DNA of 64,000 bases from Clavibacter phaseoli (GCF_021922925.1 NZ_CP040787.1:59062-123061), one strand, 5' to 3'. Shown: positions 43,201-51,209, numbered from the stretch's first letter. A program made the numbers and translations. The notes: generated by a model not told the origin, from the sequence alone.

Positions 43201-44040
43201 GCGCCACTTGCCGTCGGAGCCCTTGACCTTGTTCGCGACGACGAGGTGGTCGTGCAGCTGCGGGTCGCCGGTGCGGGAGTCGTAGTGCCGGAACCGGGTC
43301 GCGATGATCCCGCCGTCGACGTCGATCTGCGCGACGCCGTTGCGGCCGGCGCGCGTGGCAAGGGCCTCGCGCTCGAGGTACTTCACCGTGTCGGCGATGG
43401 CGTCTTCGTGGGCCTGCTCGATCGCGCGGCGGGTCTCGTCGTCGCCGAGGCCCCACAGCGTGGAGACGCTCTTGGCGGGGGAGAACACGAGGTCGAAGCC
43501 GGCCACGGCCTGCTGCGTCGGACGCGACGCGGCGGTGATGTACCGGCCGAGCTCCTCCGCATCCGCGGGCTCGCGGCCCTTCGCGGCCCGGAACGCCCGC
43601 GCGCCCTCGCGGGCGCGGATGGCGCGGCGCTCGGCGGCGTCGGGCTCGCGGTGGTTCATGCGCTCGAAGCGGGCGTATCCCTCGTCGATCTTCTCGCGGA
43701 GGTCGCTACCGCCGGCGCCATAGGCGTAGTACGCGCGGCCGAGCTTGGCTGCCGCGGTCGCCTCGTCCACGCTCGCGCCGGCGGCCTGCGCTTCGGCGAT
43801 GATGCGCTCCGCGTCAGGGTGCAGTCCCTCGCCGTAAAGCGCCTTCATCTGCTCATCGGTGACCGCGCCCGAGACGCCCAGCGCGTCGAGCCCAGAGCCC
43901 ATCCAGACGCCGGGAGGGTTGCCCTCCGCGGTGTAGTAGTCGCCGAGCTCACGGCCCGCTTCCCGGGGCACATCACCGGTCGCGATTTCGCTCGTGTAGT
44001 ACGCATACCCGTCCCCCGCGGAAAGGATGTGCATCGTCAT
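40216..44040 (-). CDS. MOBF relaxase-helicase, TraA/TrwC type (1274 aa)
   Basis: The nicking and unwinding enzyme for conjugation. The N-terminal relaxase has the catalytic tyrosine pair in YAYYTSEI (Y14, Y15), the SPAKSVSTLWGL block typical of TrwC, and the three-His metal site H252, H263 and H265 in RHYDSRTGDPQLHDHLVV. The C-terminal half is a RecD/TraI-like helicase with GSGPAGTGKTTALRI (Walker A), VIVDEAGM (Walker B) and AYVAMTRGKESNRLYV (motif VI). The start MTMHIL at 44040 is preferred because the catalytic region begins there; no strong ribosome site is seen and the frame is open to 44091. It diverges from a small helical protein across an oriT-like region. Confidence 0.92.
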   Translation of the reverse strand: MTMHILSAGDGYAYYTSEIATGDVPREAGRELGDYYTAEGNPPGVWMGSGLDALGVSGAVTDEQMKALYGEGLHPDAERIIAEAQAAGASVDEATAAAKLGRAYYAYGAGGSDLREKIDEGYARFERMNHREPDAAERRAIRAREGARAFRAAKGREPADAEELGRYITAASRPTQQAVAGFDLVFSPAKSVSTLWGLGDDETRRAIEQAHEDAIADTVKYLEREALATRAGRNGVAQIDVDGGIIATRFRHYDSRTGDPQLHDHLVVANKVKGSDGKWRTIDSKLLHRQGVAASEFYNSRVMERVCDALGVTTEHRVVTAGKRPVVEIAGIDQGLLVGFSTRSTDIRKQLAKLEREYTAEHARTPNQAARIKLAQQATLDTRPMKDSGRSLAALRDAWRARATEAVGRRTVRGLLASARAAAKDRAETARDPEALDVDEAARQVVEAVSEYHPVWGPHMIEAEARRYIQGARIAGIDVPEDAAEAITRRALGTDSLALTPDGPHGAFAPLTRRDGTSIYEHKGRQLFTSSTVLEAEDLLLDAARDRTVRPVSRDTFDRIAEEEQASSAHKLDAGQLALAGEFATSSTRLLVGSGPAGTGKTTALRITARAVEAEGGRLVALAPSAAAAQVIADALEVSAHTIHSFTYGLGSLAELNRHEGPIEGVDLSPGDVIVVDEAGMAGTVNLAKVVRAAELHGAHVRLIGDDRQLAAVEAGGALRLLERDVGSIKLDTIHRFRNPDGSTNTAEAAASERLRDPLQAGNPFAWYLGQGRIIAGDVDLMTGAVFGAWQDDVLAGKQSVMLAQRNETVAELNGRAQAFRMSDGTVTGRARAHLRDGLSAHRGDLIVSRVNSHELRTDRGRDRVKNGDRWSVDQVLRDGSLAVTHLGHGGRVVLPAEYVASSVELGYAATVHRAQGLTADTSHVLADSSTTRAMAYVAMTRGKESNRLYVEANDAQTMGDVLEQIANNSNGMLSAHETIRAEQTRVGDLVTLVDQYQDVAERADATRFERIARQAVGRRIARELLADEAWGALESALRRAERGGYDPVDALYQAWEKDTLDNARNKPAVLASRVDVDVRAYTNAFPPEPREEAVPTWIADRAPIHSRHTDPAWRAHLAERYDYLAARLEERGDTLAAEQPAWAKDLGAVPEDERRADWTRLAAEVDLFRRRYGIDERELDAVPVACREKTLGAELQSRVTDLHKATALRQRAAAAPLTLADRLREQKRVEAEARLEQLRRAGLIARAKSCDTIDPEYPSRDKDGARGDDGREF

Positions 44041-44366
44041 CACGCGCAGGACGGTACCTCGTTGATCACTGATGCCAGAGGTGTGATGCACAGGGGAGCG
44101 AGGGACGAGCGAGTCGGGGCAGCCAGCAGCGAAGATGCTGCGCCGGAAGGGCTGCGACCGCGGAGGGAGGGAGCCGAGGGAGGGAGCCGAGGGAGGAACG
44201 ACGGACGGTGAGCGAACGGGAGCGCGTCGGAGCCCTTCCGGCGAGCCGGCCGCGGTCGGCTCGCCGGAAGCTCGGTTGGAGCGCTACGTATACCCGTGCA
44301 CAGCCCGGACGGGCGTCGGGGGAGGGGCGGCATAGTGATGCCCGCCCACACCACGAGGAGGTCCAC
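44041..44366. other. Candidate oriT for the MOBF relaxase
   Basis: The 326-bp gap between the relaxase and a divergent small gene has no supported gene. It contains a 13-bp direct repeat, GAGGGAGGGAGCC, in 2.6 copies (44163-44196), and a perfect 14-bp inverted repeat, CTTCCGGCGAGCCG / CGGCTCGCCGGAAG, with an 8-nt loop (44235-44270). Directly after it is the AT-richer sequence GCGCTACGTATACCCGTG, a possible nick region. Direct repeats plus a hairpin next to a MOBF gene are the hallmarks of oriT. The hairpin could also act as a terminator. Confidence 0.55.
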
Positions 44367-44762
44367 ATGGCAGAGGTCCGCAAGTCCGCTCGACAGGTCG
44401 CGGCGCGCAAGCGCGCACGCACGCAGGCAGCCGAGTTCCGCGCCCGAGAGGATCGACTCGAGCAGCTTGCGGCCGACTACTTCGTCGCGGCGGACGTGCT
44501 CGACGAGATCGATGAGCGAGCGGAGCAGGAGATCCGGGCGGTGCGCGAGCGCGCGGCCGCGGAGCGGGCTGCCAAGACCATGGAGCTCGACGCGGTCACC
44601 CAGACGATGCTCTCGCTCGGCGTCTCCCGGAAGGAGGTCGCCGACCGGCTCGGCATCGCGGTACGCGACGTCAAGAAGAGCCCGGCGAGTCCGCGGAAGA
44701 ACGTGTCGGCGGATGATGGCGACGCGCAGGCGCGTGAGCCGCACGATGGGGAGCACGGGTAG
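44367..44762 (+). CDS. Small basic coiled-coil/HTH protein beside the MOBF oriT (131 aa)
   Basis: The ATG at 44367 has GAGGAGG five nt upstream. Residues about 1-75 are charged and helical (ARQVAARKRARTQAAEFRAR, then LDEIDERAEQEIRAVRERA). MLSLGVSRKEVADRLGIAVRDVKK (about 86-110) looks like a helix-turn-helix, and the tail is acidic and disordered. The position next to oriT suggests an accessory DNA-binding protein or a regulator of the relaxase. A protein of the same general build sits beside the second oriT candidate (54617). Confidence 0.65.
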   Translation: MAEVRKSARQVAARKRARTQAAEFRAREDRLEQLAADYFVAADVLDEIDERAEQEIRAVRERAAAERAAKTMELDAVTQTMLSLGVSRKEVADRLGIAVRDVKKSPASPRKNVSADDGDAQAREPHDGEHG

Positions 44763-44790
44763 CCGCTCCGTAGTGGGCGTTAGGTCTCGA

Positions 44791-45288
44791 TCACCACAGG
44801 GTGGGTTGATCCGGACCGATGCCATTGAGGGCTCGGCGGATGCGGTCGGGATCCCACCCGTGTACCTTCGCCGCGTCGCGGAGCTCGCGGGAGCGGCGGG
44901 CCCGCTCGGCACGCGGGAGGCCTCGGTAGGGCGTCGTCGTCCACCGGTTGGAGTGCCGCCCCCTCTGCGCGCGATCGAGCATGTTCATCCTGTGCGTGCC
45001 AGGCGCGAGGTGTGACGTCGCGGCGTCGACATCGACATGCACACACAAAGGGACGTCGCACGAGTGGAGCAGCAGATCCGACGATGCGAGCACCTCACCG
45101 GTGACGTCTTGATACGCGTACCGCGAGGGCCGCACGGCGCGCTGTCCGCGACCACGGCCGTCGATCCAGAACCGGCCGTATCCGTCGTCGGAGACGGCGC
45201 CGGTCCAGATCCAGCAGTCGTGCACATCGGGTCCCTTGATGACGTGCCGCCAGAAACGTTCCTGCTCTGAGATGTTCACTGCGGCCAT
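44791..45288 (-). CDS. HNH endonuclease-like protein (165 aa)
   Basis: From the ATG at 45288. HDCWIWTGAVSDDGYGRFWI is the N-terminal block of the phage/plasmid HNH family. PSRYAYQDVTGEV follows, then LLLHSCDVPLCVHVDVDAATSHLAPGTHRMNMLDRAQRGR, which keeps HxC, CV, HL, GT and the N/D pattern of the zinc-associated HNH fold. The Asn-Pro usually following CV is replaced by VDVDAAT, so activity is uncertain. The C-terminus is basic. A homing or defence nuclease is the usual assumption; linkage to relaxase and Fic genes is shared with other plasmids. Confidence 0.75.
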   Translation of the reverse strand: MAAVNISEQERFWRHVIKGPDVHDCWIWTGAVSDDGYGRFWIDGRGRGQRAVRPSRYAYQDVTGEVLASSDLLLHSCDVPLCVHVDVDAATSHLAPGTHRMNMLDRAQRGRHSNRWTTTPYRGLPRAERARRSRELRDAAKVHGWDPDRIRRALNGIGPDQPTLW

Positions 45289-45365
45289 CGTCCTGCGGTG
45301 CATGTCCGGGGACACGATGGCGCGCGGTGATAGCTGCGCGCGGGAGGAGTATCGAGCGAGCTGGC

Positions 45366-46205
45366 CTACTGCTCGCGCTCCCCGGCGCCACGCGCAGGCT
45401 CACGCACGGTCGGGTTCTCATACCGTGCTGGCTCGGGCGGGACTGTACGTGGGGTCGGGGCAGACGCCTGCCCTTGGGCCGCGCGGAGGGCAGCTAGATC
45501 GCGCTGGGCGCGTCTGTCGCGCCCGCCCTCTCCCGGGGCAGCCTCGGGCGCGCGATCGACGGCTCGATCGACGGCCATCTGCTGGAAGATGGGGACGAGC
45601 TCCGCGGGATGCGGCTCGTACGCGAACAAGTCAGGACCAGACCACTTCGACGCCTCGTTCCACACGTCGGGATCCACGCGGTCGTACTCGAGCGTGAAGC
45701 TCGAGAGCTCGGCGACGTGCTCCATGAAGACCTTGGACGTGCGCCCGTTGCCCTCCCGGAAGGGATGCGCCTGGTTGAGGTAGGCGAACACCATTGCGGC
45801 GCGTTCCCCGAAGCCCTCACGGTCCAGCTCCATCGACGTTGTCGCGTCGACGAGGCGATGCACGTCGGTGAGGTAGCGGTCGATGGCGCCGCTCGAGACG
45901 TCGGCGAAGCCGACAGGAGTGCCCTTGTAGATGGGGACCGTCCGGTACTCGCCGGCCCAGTCGTAGACGTCCTGGAAGAGGTGGCGGTGGATCGCGCGCA
46001 CATGGTCGGCGTCGAACGTCCGGGGGATGTCGACCTGCCCGCTCATCAGCTCGGTCAGACGGTCGATCGTCGCCGCGTACTCAAGCCCTGCTAGGACGTC
46101 ACGGTCGCGTTCACCGAAGTGGTTGCGCAGAGTACCGGTCATGGCGAGTGGGTCGTAGGTCTCCGGGTAGAAGTACCCCGCCCACAGGTCCCGTTCCGCT
46201 GCCAT
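45366..46205 (-). CDS. Fic-domain AMP-transferase toxin (279 aa)
   Basis: The active-site loop HPFREGNGRTSK (from residue 147) matches HPFxxGNGRxxR/K exactly, with His147 as catalytic base. FDADHVRAIHRHLFQDVYDWAGEYRTV and the beta-hairpin IYKGTPVGF are the usual upstream Fic core. The tail after about residue 210 is Arg/Pro/Ala-rich and disordered, and could be a secretion signal for the type IV system, as in VbhT. The gene follows its antitoxin with one-base overlap at 46205. Target protein unknown (gyrase/topo IV subunits are targets of relatives). Confidence 0.9.
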   Translation of the reverse strand: MAAERDLWAGYFYPETYDPLAMTGTLRNHFGERDRDVLAGLEYAATIDRLTELMSGQVDIPRTFDADHVRAIHRHLFQDVYDWAGEYRTVPIYKGTPVGFADVSSGAIDRYLTDVHRLVDATTSMELDREGFGERAAMVFAYLNQAHPFREGNGRTSKVFMEHVAELSSFTLEYDRVDPDVWNEASKWSGPDLFAYEPHPAELVPIFQQMAVDRAVDRAPEAAPGEGGRDRRAQRDLAALRAAQGQASAPTPRTVPPEPARYENPTVREPARGAGEREQ

Positions 46206-46447
46206 CAGCTGGCGAGGACCGTCACCTTCCGGCGACGCTCTGCGGCTTCGTGCGAGCGCCGCATGTACTCGTCGCGGTCGATCGCTCCCCGCACCTTGTC
46301 CGTCAGGTTCTCGACGTCCTCACGGTTGGGCTCCCAGCCCTCGTGCCACGCCGAAGCGAGCGACTGCACGACGGCACGTCGCTGCGCCGTGTCGAGCTGC
46401 GCGAACAGCTCAGGCCAGCGCTGCTCGATCTCGAACTTCTTAGCCAT
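46205..46447 (-). CDS. VbhA/FicA-type antitoxin (80 aa)
   Basis: A small helical protein upstream of and overlapping the Fic gene. SLASAWHEGWEPNREDVENL contains the Fic-inhibitory motif (S/T)xxxE(G/N) as S32-A-W-H-E36-G37; its Glu would block the ATP gamma-phosphate position. This defines a class I Fic system. The ATG at 46447 is preceded by AAGGGGG, and a TAGAAT -10 lies on the minus strand at 46477-46472, giving a leader of roughly 20 nt. Probably cotranscribed with the toxin. Confidence 0.85.
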   Translation of the reverse strand: MAKKFEIEQRWPELFAQLDTAQRRAVVQSLASAWHEGWEPNREDVENLTDKVRGAIDRDEYMRRSHEAAERRRKVTVLAS

Positions 46448-46634
46448 GACAGCCCCCTTCGCGGTGCAAGAATTCTACCAAGTCGAGGCCTAGTACGCAG
46501 TGATCCACAGGGGTCCGCAGCAGCCCGAGGCCGCCATGACGGCCTGTTGGCCCGCGCGTAGGCGAAGCCGCTGAGAGTGATCCAGATACCCCGGTCACGG
46601 GACGGGTGAGGTTCTCCTCGAGAGCGACGTCGCG

Positions 46635-48266
46635 GTGGGCTGGTTCCTCTACCTTCGGCACCTCAGCCGGAAGGGACGATCTTTTGTCGAGTACGCGGCG
46701 CGCTACATGGCGCCGCTCAAGACGCTCACCCACATGCAGGAGAAGCAGGCGCTCAAGAAGTCCGAGCGCCTCGGCGTCACCGGGACCCCCGGCGTCCCGC
46801 TCGGCCGCACGGTGATGGGACGCAAAATGCTCTACGCGTCGTTCGAGGACATGTCGACCGTCATCGCCGGCCCTCGGGTCGGTAAGTCGACGTCGCTGGT
46901 CATCCCTGCGCTCATCGCCGCTCCCGGCGCCGTCGTCACCACGTCGAACAAGCGCGACGTGCTCGACGCGACGCGAGAGGTGCGCGCGGAGAAGGGCCCG
47001 GTGTGGGTGTTCGACCCGCAGAAGGTCGCCCGCGAGGAGGCGACCTGGTGGTGGAACCCGCTCTCCTACGTCGTCGACGACACGCGCGCTACGAAGCTCG
47101 CGCAGTATTTCGCCTCAGGATCCCGGTCGACGGACTCCAAGACGGATGCGTTCTTCGATGGCGCCGGCATGGACCTGCTCGCGGGGATGCTCCTCGCGGC
47201 CGCGGTGGGGGAGAGGCCCATCGCGCAGGTGTTCACCTGGCTAACCGACCCGAACGAGGAGGAGCCCGTGCGGCTCCTCCGCACAGGCGGGTACCGGATG
47301 CAGGCCGACGGGGTGCTCGGTGCAATCCAGGCGACGGAGAAGACGCGCAGCAGCATCTACTCCACCGCGCAGCAGATGGCGGCGTGCTTGAAGAACGGAA
47401 GCATCGCCGACTGGGTGAACTCCCGTGGCCCGGAGGACGACCGGCCCCAGTTCGACGCGGCCGAGTTCGTGCGCGGCTCCGGCACGCTCTACAGCCTGTC
47501 CAAGGAGGGCGCCGGCACCGCCGGGCCCCTCGTCACCGCCCTCACCGCAGCAACCCTCGAGGCGGCCACGGACCTCGCGGACGTCAGCGCCGGCGGCCGC
47601 ATGCGGACACCGCTCGTCGGAATACTCGACGAGGCCGCGAACGTGTGCCGGTGGCGGGACCTGCCGGACCTGTACTCGCACTTCGGCTCCCGCGGGATCC
47701 CGATCATGTCGGTGTTCCAGTCGTGGTCGCAGGGCGTGGCCGTGTTCGGCAAGGAGGGCATGCTCAAGCTCTTCTCGGCGTCCAACGTGTTCGTGTACCT
47801 CGGCGGCGTGCGAGAGAACGACTTCCTCCACCACATCTCGCAGCTCATCGGCACCTACGACCGGGAGACGACCTCGGCGAGCATGAACAAGGGCGTCCGG
47901 TCCACGTCGACGTCGCTCAAGCGAGAGAACATCCTCGAGGTCGCCGAGCTCGCGGATCTCCCGCGCGGCCGCGCGATCATGCTGTCCTCCGGCACCCGCG
48001 CAGCGCTACTCCGCACGGTGCCGTGGTTCCAAGGCCCGAAGGAGCAGGTCGCCGCCATTCAGACGTCGATCGCCGCGCACGACCCGGCGTCACGGAAGGG
48101 CGCACCGGCCGGTGTGGCACCGGCCGCTGCACCGTCACCGGTCGTCCTCGAGCGACCGGTCGTCGCAGCACCGGCGGCACTCGCGGACGCGCCCGCCGAG
48201 CGTTCGGCGCTGAGCGCGATGCTGAGCAGCACCGAGACCGACCCCCGCACCGACACTGAACGATGA
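46635..48266 (+). CDS. VirD4/TraG-type coupling protein 2 (543 aa)
   Basis: Walker A is GPRVGKST (79-86), with APGAVVTTSNKRDVLDATRE, VWVFDPQ and WWWNPLSYV behind it. LVGILDEAANVC is Walker B, then GIPIMSVFQSWSQ and NVFVYLGGV. Unlike coupling protein 1 it has no clear transmembrane helices; the N-terminal GWFLYLRHLSRKG segment is only weakly hydrophobic. The tail (about 480-543) is Ala/Pro-rich. GTG start at 46635. It is followed 10 bp later by a second DUF4913 gene, mirroring the 36556-38726 pair. It lies beside the MOBF relaxase, so it may serve that relaxase while coupling protein 1 serves another, or the reverse. Confidence 0.9.
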   Translation: MGWFLYLRHLSRKGRSFVEYAARYMAPLKTLTHMQEKQALKKSERLGVTGTPGVPLGRTVMGRKMLYASFEDMSTVIAGPRVGKSTSLVIPALIAAPGAVVTTSNKRDVLDATREVRAEKGPVWVFDPQKVAREEATWWWNPLSYVVDDTRATKLAQYFASGSRSTDSKTDAFFDGAGMDLLAGMLLAAAVGERPIAQVFTWLTDPNEEEPVRLLRTGGYRMQADGVLGAIQATEKTRSSIYSTAQQMAACLKNGSIADWVNSRGPEDDRPQFDAAEFVRGSGTLYSLSKEGAGTAGPLVTALTAATLEAATDLADVSAGGRMRTPLVGILDEAANVCRWRDLPDLYSHFGSRGIPIMSVFQSWSQGVAVFGKEGMLKLFSASNVFVYLGGVRENDFLHHISQLIGTYDRETTSASMNKGVRSTSTSLKRENILEVAELADLPRGRAIMLSSGTRAALLRTVPWFQGPKEQVAAIQTSIAAHDPASRKGAPAGVAPAAAPSPVVLERPVVAAPAALADAPAERSALSAMLSSTETDPRTDTER

Positions 48267-48276
48267 GGGCTGACGG

Positions 48277-48780
48277 ATGACCGAGCTGGACCCGCTGGAT
48301 GACCCGGAAGCCATTGACGTGCTGCGCGCCGCTGACGATGCGGCACCCGTCGACGTCGACGACGGCGAGGGAGAGGGAGAGGACGTCCCGGAGCTGCTGT
48401 TCGCGTCCGTCGACGAGTGGGTCCGCCGGTACTGGCGGTTCGCCTACCGCCGCCGCGTGTCCGGCAAGGGCAGCGGCACCGGCCGGTGGAGCGCCCGGTG
48501 GTGGGAGAACGACGAGGCGACGCAGCGCCTCACCATCCTCTGGCGCGGCTGGGAAGCCGCACGGCAGGACCCGGGGCTCGGCACGAGCACCTGGTGGATC
48601 AACCACGCCGACCCGCACATGAGCGTGCTCCTCTCCCATGACGGCCCCTTCGCCGGCTCGCAGGACGAGAACCTGCCCGGGGAGCCACTGCCGTACAAGC
48701 GGCCGCACCCGGCACTGTTCGGGCCCGACCGTCAGCCACCAGGGATCTACAACGACTCGGAGTACCCGGACCGAGCATGA
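48277..48780 (+). CDS. DUF4913-family protein 2 (167 aa)
   Basis: The N-terminal ~45 residues are acidic (VDVDDGEGEGEDV). The DUF4913 core follows: LFASVDEWVRRYWRFAYRRR, WSARWWENDEATQRLTILWRGWEAA, and STWWINHADPHMSVLLSHDGPF. It is clearly homologous to the 38274 product, including the W-W/H-DxH/DGPF pattern, and again directly downstream of a coupling protein. It ends shortly before a terminator. Molecular function unknown. Confidence 0.78.
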   Translation: MTELDPLDDPEAIDVLRAADDAAPVDVDDGEGEGEDVPELLFASVDEWVRRYWRFAYRRRVSGKGSGTGRWSARWWENDEATQRLTILWRGWEAARQDPGLGTSTWWINHADPHMSVLLSHDGPFAGSQDENLPGEPLPYKRPHPALFGPDRQPPGIYNDSEYPDRA

Positions 48781-48783
48781 CGA

Positions 48784-48813
48784 AAAAAGAGCGCATTCAC
48801 ATTCGCTCTTTTT
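48784..48813 (+). terminator. Rho-independent terminator after the second coupling module
   Basis: AAAAAGAGCG (48784-48793) and CGCTCTTTTT (48804-48813) form a perfect 10-bp stem with a 10-nt loop and a terminal run of T. It starts 4 nt after the stop of the DUF4913 gene. Confidence 0.85.
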
Positions 48814-48876
48814 AGACTCTTGACGCCACGCCAACCTTTAAACGCTGAGAACGCTTGCAACCCGATGGCGAGACGT

Positions 48877-49230
48877 CTATAACGCGGTCGACCTACGCGC
48901 CCCACTAATATCCTGACCCAAATCTATTCGGTCAGCTTCGAACCCGCGGTAGTCGATTTTCGTAATAACTTCAACCGCAAACTGCTCCACCTCTATAAGC
49001 AGATCGATCAATTCGCTCCGGGGCGTGGCCTGCGCCCCTTGAACACATAGCCCAATCGGGGAGTGCAGTGCATCACTTAAGCGGCTGGCGCTATCAATTA
49101 ACTCTGAGTAAGGACCATTAAGATCACTGGCCTCGGTAGGAGATTCTAGGTATTTACCGATCTTGTTAACAAGCATGCCGGCTTTTGCGTAAGCTCGGTT
49201 GGCATAGTCGTTCTGCGTAAGTCCTGTCAT
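48877..49230 (-). CDS. Unrecognised small helical protein in AT-richer DNA (117 aa)
   Basis: Begins MTGLTQNDYANRAYAKAGML and is predicted mostly helical (LVNKIGKYLES, ELIDLLIEVEQFAVEVITKI). It has no signal peptide, transmembrane helix or known motif. Codons are much less GC-rich than those around it (many TTA-like and A/T-ending codons on its strand), so it is probably a recent arrival. It stands alone on the minus strand behind a plus-strand terminator. Function unknown. Confidence 0.5.
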   Translation of the reverse strand: MTGLTQNDYANRAYAKAGMLVNKIGKYLESPTEASDLNGPYSELIDSASRLSDALHSPIGLCVQGAQATPRSELIDLLIEVEQFAVEVITKIDYRGFEADRIDLGQDISGARRSTAL

Positions 49231-49584
49231 AGGTCTATGTCTACCGCAAGTTCCTACAGACGGTTGGTGCCTCGCGGCATGGTGCCTAGGCGCCAGTCGC
49301 TACTCGACCGTCAAGCACAGGGACAGAGGCGAAGACTCATGGCTTGAAACGCATTCGACACTGATGCACCTCGGCGTAGCCGATAACCTGCGTTATGTCA
49401 CACAGCAGGTGGGCGCTCGCATCCCGCCCATGGACGCCACTGGCGCCCAAGCCCTCGTCGACACGATGGCCGGTGCCCTTAGTCGACCACTACTTGGCGC
49501 CGGCCCAGCAGGACTCGTGACGAAGATCCGCTCCATTGGGGCGAGGATAGCTGCGCGAGCCCTTGCGTGGCAGTCACCTATGAA
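49231..49584. other. Gene-poor gap
   Basis: About 350 bp. A plus-strand frame from 49364 (MHLGVADNLRYVTQ, 86 codons) lacks a ribosome site and any recognisable domain, and its end overlaps the next gene; I leave it uncalled. No repeats or hairpins of note. Confidence 0.4.
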
Positions 49585-50250
49585 TCATTGCTGGCGCAGT
49601 TGCACGAAAGTCGGATCGGAATAGGTATCCGTCTCCGTAACCGACAGTGCATTTGGCGTAGCCCCAGCGACAGATTGAAACACAAAGTTCCATTCGTGAG
49701 AGACACCCTGGAGCAAATAGTCATTACATTCGGGATTTCCAGGGATGCGCGGGTTCTCGAACACTGGTGCCATCTCTTTTCCCTCCACGTCGAAGACCTG
49801 GAGATAGAGCCCGGTGTCACCACATGACAAGTCGGCCTGGTCATTGCTGTTACTGTAGATCGTTTTAAACAAAACCAGCTGGCCTCCGGCATCTGGCGTA
49901 AGGGGAGCGCCAGAGTTGGTAGCGACGGAGTCGAGTACCTCGACAGAGTTGACAGTCATCGTCACGTTTCCGACAGCAAATGCTTGTCCTACGTCGTATA
50001 TCAGCGGTGCGAGTGTTGGTGATATCTGTGGCTGCACGGGTTGCGGTGCAGGCTTAGCCGTTTCGGACGGCTGGAGCGCTGACGGCGCCGTGTCGGTAGC
50101 CTCCCGCGAGGCTTGTACAAGCCCACCGACGAGAACCGCTATTACCGCAAGTAACACGACGACAACACTAGCGGCGATGATTAGCAACTTGCGTGACACT
50201 TCCACACGCTGCTTTTGCGGGGTAGCTGAGTCGGGGGTGTGATCGGTCAC
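49585..50250 (-). CDS. Membrane-anchored DUF4352-like protein (221 aa)
   Basis: A cytoplasmic N-terminus, one helix (KLLIIAASVVVVLLAVIAVLVGGLV, about 21-45), a Pro/Gln-rich linker, then a beta-rich outer domain: IYDVGQAFAVGNVTMTVNSVEVLD, QLVLFKTIYSNSNDQ, LYLQVFDVEGKEMAPVFE. This matches the DUF4352 pattern of Ig-like, surface-exposed domains, with two cysteines that may pair. Likely an envelope accessory of unknown role; it precedes a lipoprotein gene in the same direction. Base composition is slightly lower in GC than the relaxase genes. Confidence 0.65.
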   Translation of the reverse strand: MTDHTPDSATPQKQRVEVSRKLLIIAASVVVVLLAVIAVLVGGLVQASREATDTAPSALQPSETAKPAPQPVQPQISPTLAPLIYDVGQAFAVGNVTMTVNSVEVLDSVATNSGAPLTPDAGGQLVLFKTIYSNSNDQADLSCGDTGLYLQVFDVEGKEMAPVFENPRIPGNPECNDYLLQGVSHEWNFVFQSVAGATPNALSVTETDTYSDPTFVQLRQQ

Positions 50251-50456
50251 GACGTCCTTTAAGTGAGTGCGCCGTAAAGGGAGAACAGACGCTGGGTCAT
50301 CTCACATGCTTGCATGAAGGAGCACGCGGGAGCGTCCCCCGTACTGGCGGATGTGACGACAACAGGAGCGTGGGGCGGCCAGTTCTCCTCGTGGCGCTTG
50401 TCGCCCTGGGCCGGTTGAGCGATCCCCCGAGCATGCGCAGAAAATTGGCTACGACG

Positions 50457-51176
50457 TCAGCACCGTGCCAGACCTGCGTCGATGACCGGTGAGATGTCGA
50501 TCCGCAGCCCCTCGACGTCGGGATTCGGCGCCCATATCGGTTCGATGTCGGGCAGGTCGGTGTGATCTCGTGCTGTGCCGTTGACCGCATATTCGGCGCC
50601 GCCTGGTGCCGTCAGGGTCACAAGCTGAAGGAGCCGCCCTCCGAGAGTGCGTTCGGTGCAGCGGACGATGACGTACGGGACTGTGAGCGGCCAGTCCTCC
50701 CCGACGTCACTGCTGACGAGGAGCCCCGGATCGTCACCGACCGCGTCGGGAACCTGGACGGCTGGAGCCTTGGTCGCGGTCGCTCCGACACGGTCAGCGC
50801 ATACTCCGCTCTCCGGATCGGCGATGTCCTCGCTGGGGAAGGTGACTACGACGTAGCCAGCCACAGATCCCGCAGGGAGGTCTCCAGGGCCTCCCCCTGG
50901 CCCCCAGTTGCGATCGACGCAGACAGCGTCGTCGCTGATCGGCGTCCCCGTGAAGGTCACGCCCTCCCAGATTGGGGCGGTTCCGACGCCCTGCCGTGCG
51001 AGCTGCTCTGCACGGTCAACACGCTCGGCCGGATCGAGAGCCGCCGTCTCGGTAGGAACGGACGATGATGAGCCGAGATTGCTGGACGGAGGGTCCGCTT
51101 CCGCTGCACATCCTGCAAGGAGTAGGACCGTTACTGCCGAGAGCAGATTCGGCAGAGAACGCGCGGCGGTGGGCAT
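50457..51176 (-). CDS. Lipoprotein of unknown function (239 aa)
   Basis: A signal peptide with lipobox LLLAGCAAEADPP places a lipid-modified Cys near residue 23. The mature part has a short Ser-rich linker, a helical segment (DPAERVDRAEQLARQGVG), then beta-rich sequence with several cysteines (VCVDRNWGPGGGPGD, GVCADRVGA, YVIVRCTERTL) and a C-terminal Cys. No known domain is recognised. It lies between the DUF4352-like gene and the mobilisation genes and may belong to neither. Confidence 0.65.
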   Translation of the reverse strand: MPTAARSLPNLLSAVTVLLLAGCAAEADPPSSNLGSSSSVPTETAALDPAERVDRAEQLARQGVGTAPIWEGVTFTGTPISDDAVCVDRNWGPGGGPGDLPAGSVAGYVVVTFPSEDIADPESGVCADRVGATATKAPAVQVPDAVGDDPGLLVSSDVGEDWPLTVPYVIVRCTERTLGGRLLQLVTLTAPGGAEYAVNGTARDHTDLPDIEPIWAPNPDVEGLRIDISPVIDAGLARC

Positions 51177-51209
51177 GGTCAGACCATAGCGACGCCGCCA
51201 CTCCTCACA

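Noticed and set aside
40429..44211. A 1260-codon open frame on the plus strand
   Set aside because: Antisense to the MOBF relaxase, whose catalytic and helicase motifs are complete on the minus strand.
49364..49624. 86-codon plus-strand frame
   Set aside because: No ribosome site, no recognisable domain, and overlap with the better supported minus-strand gene at 49585.
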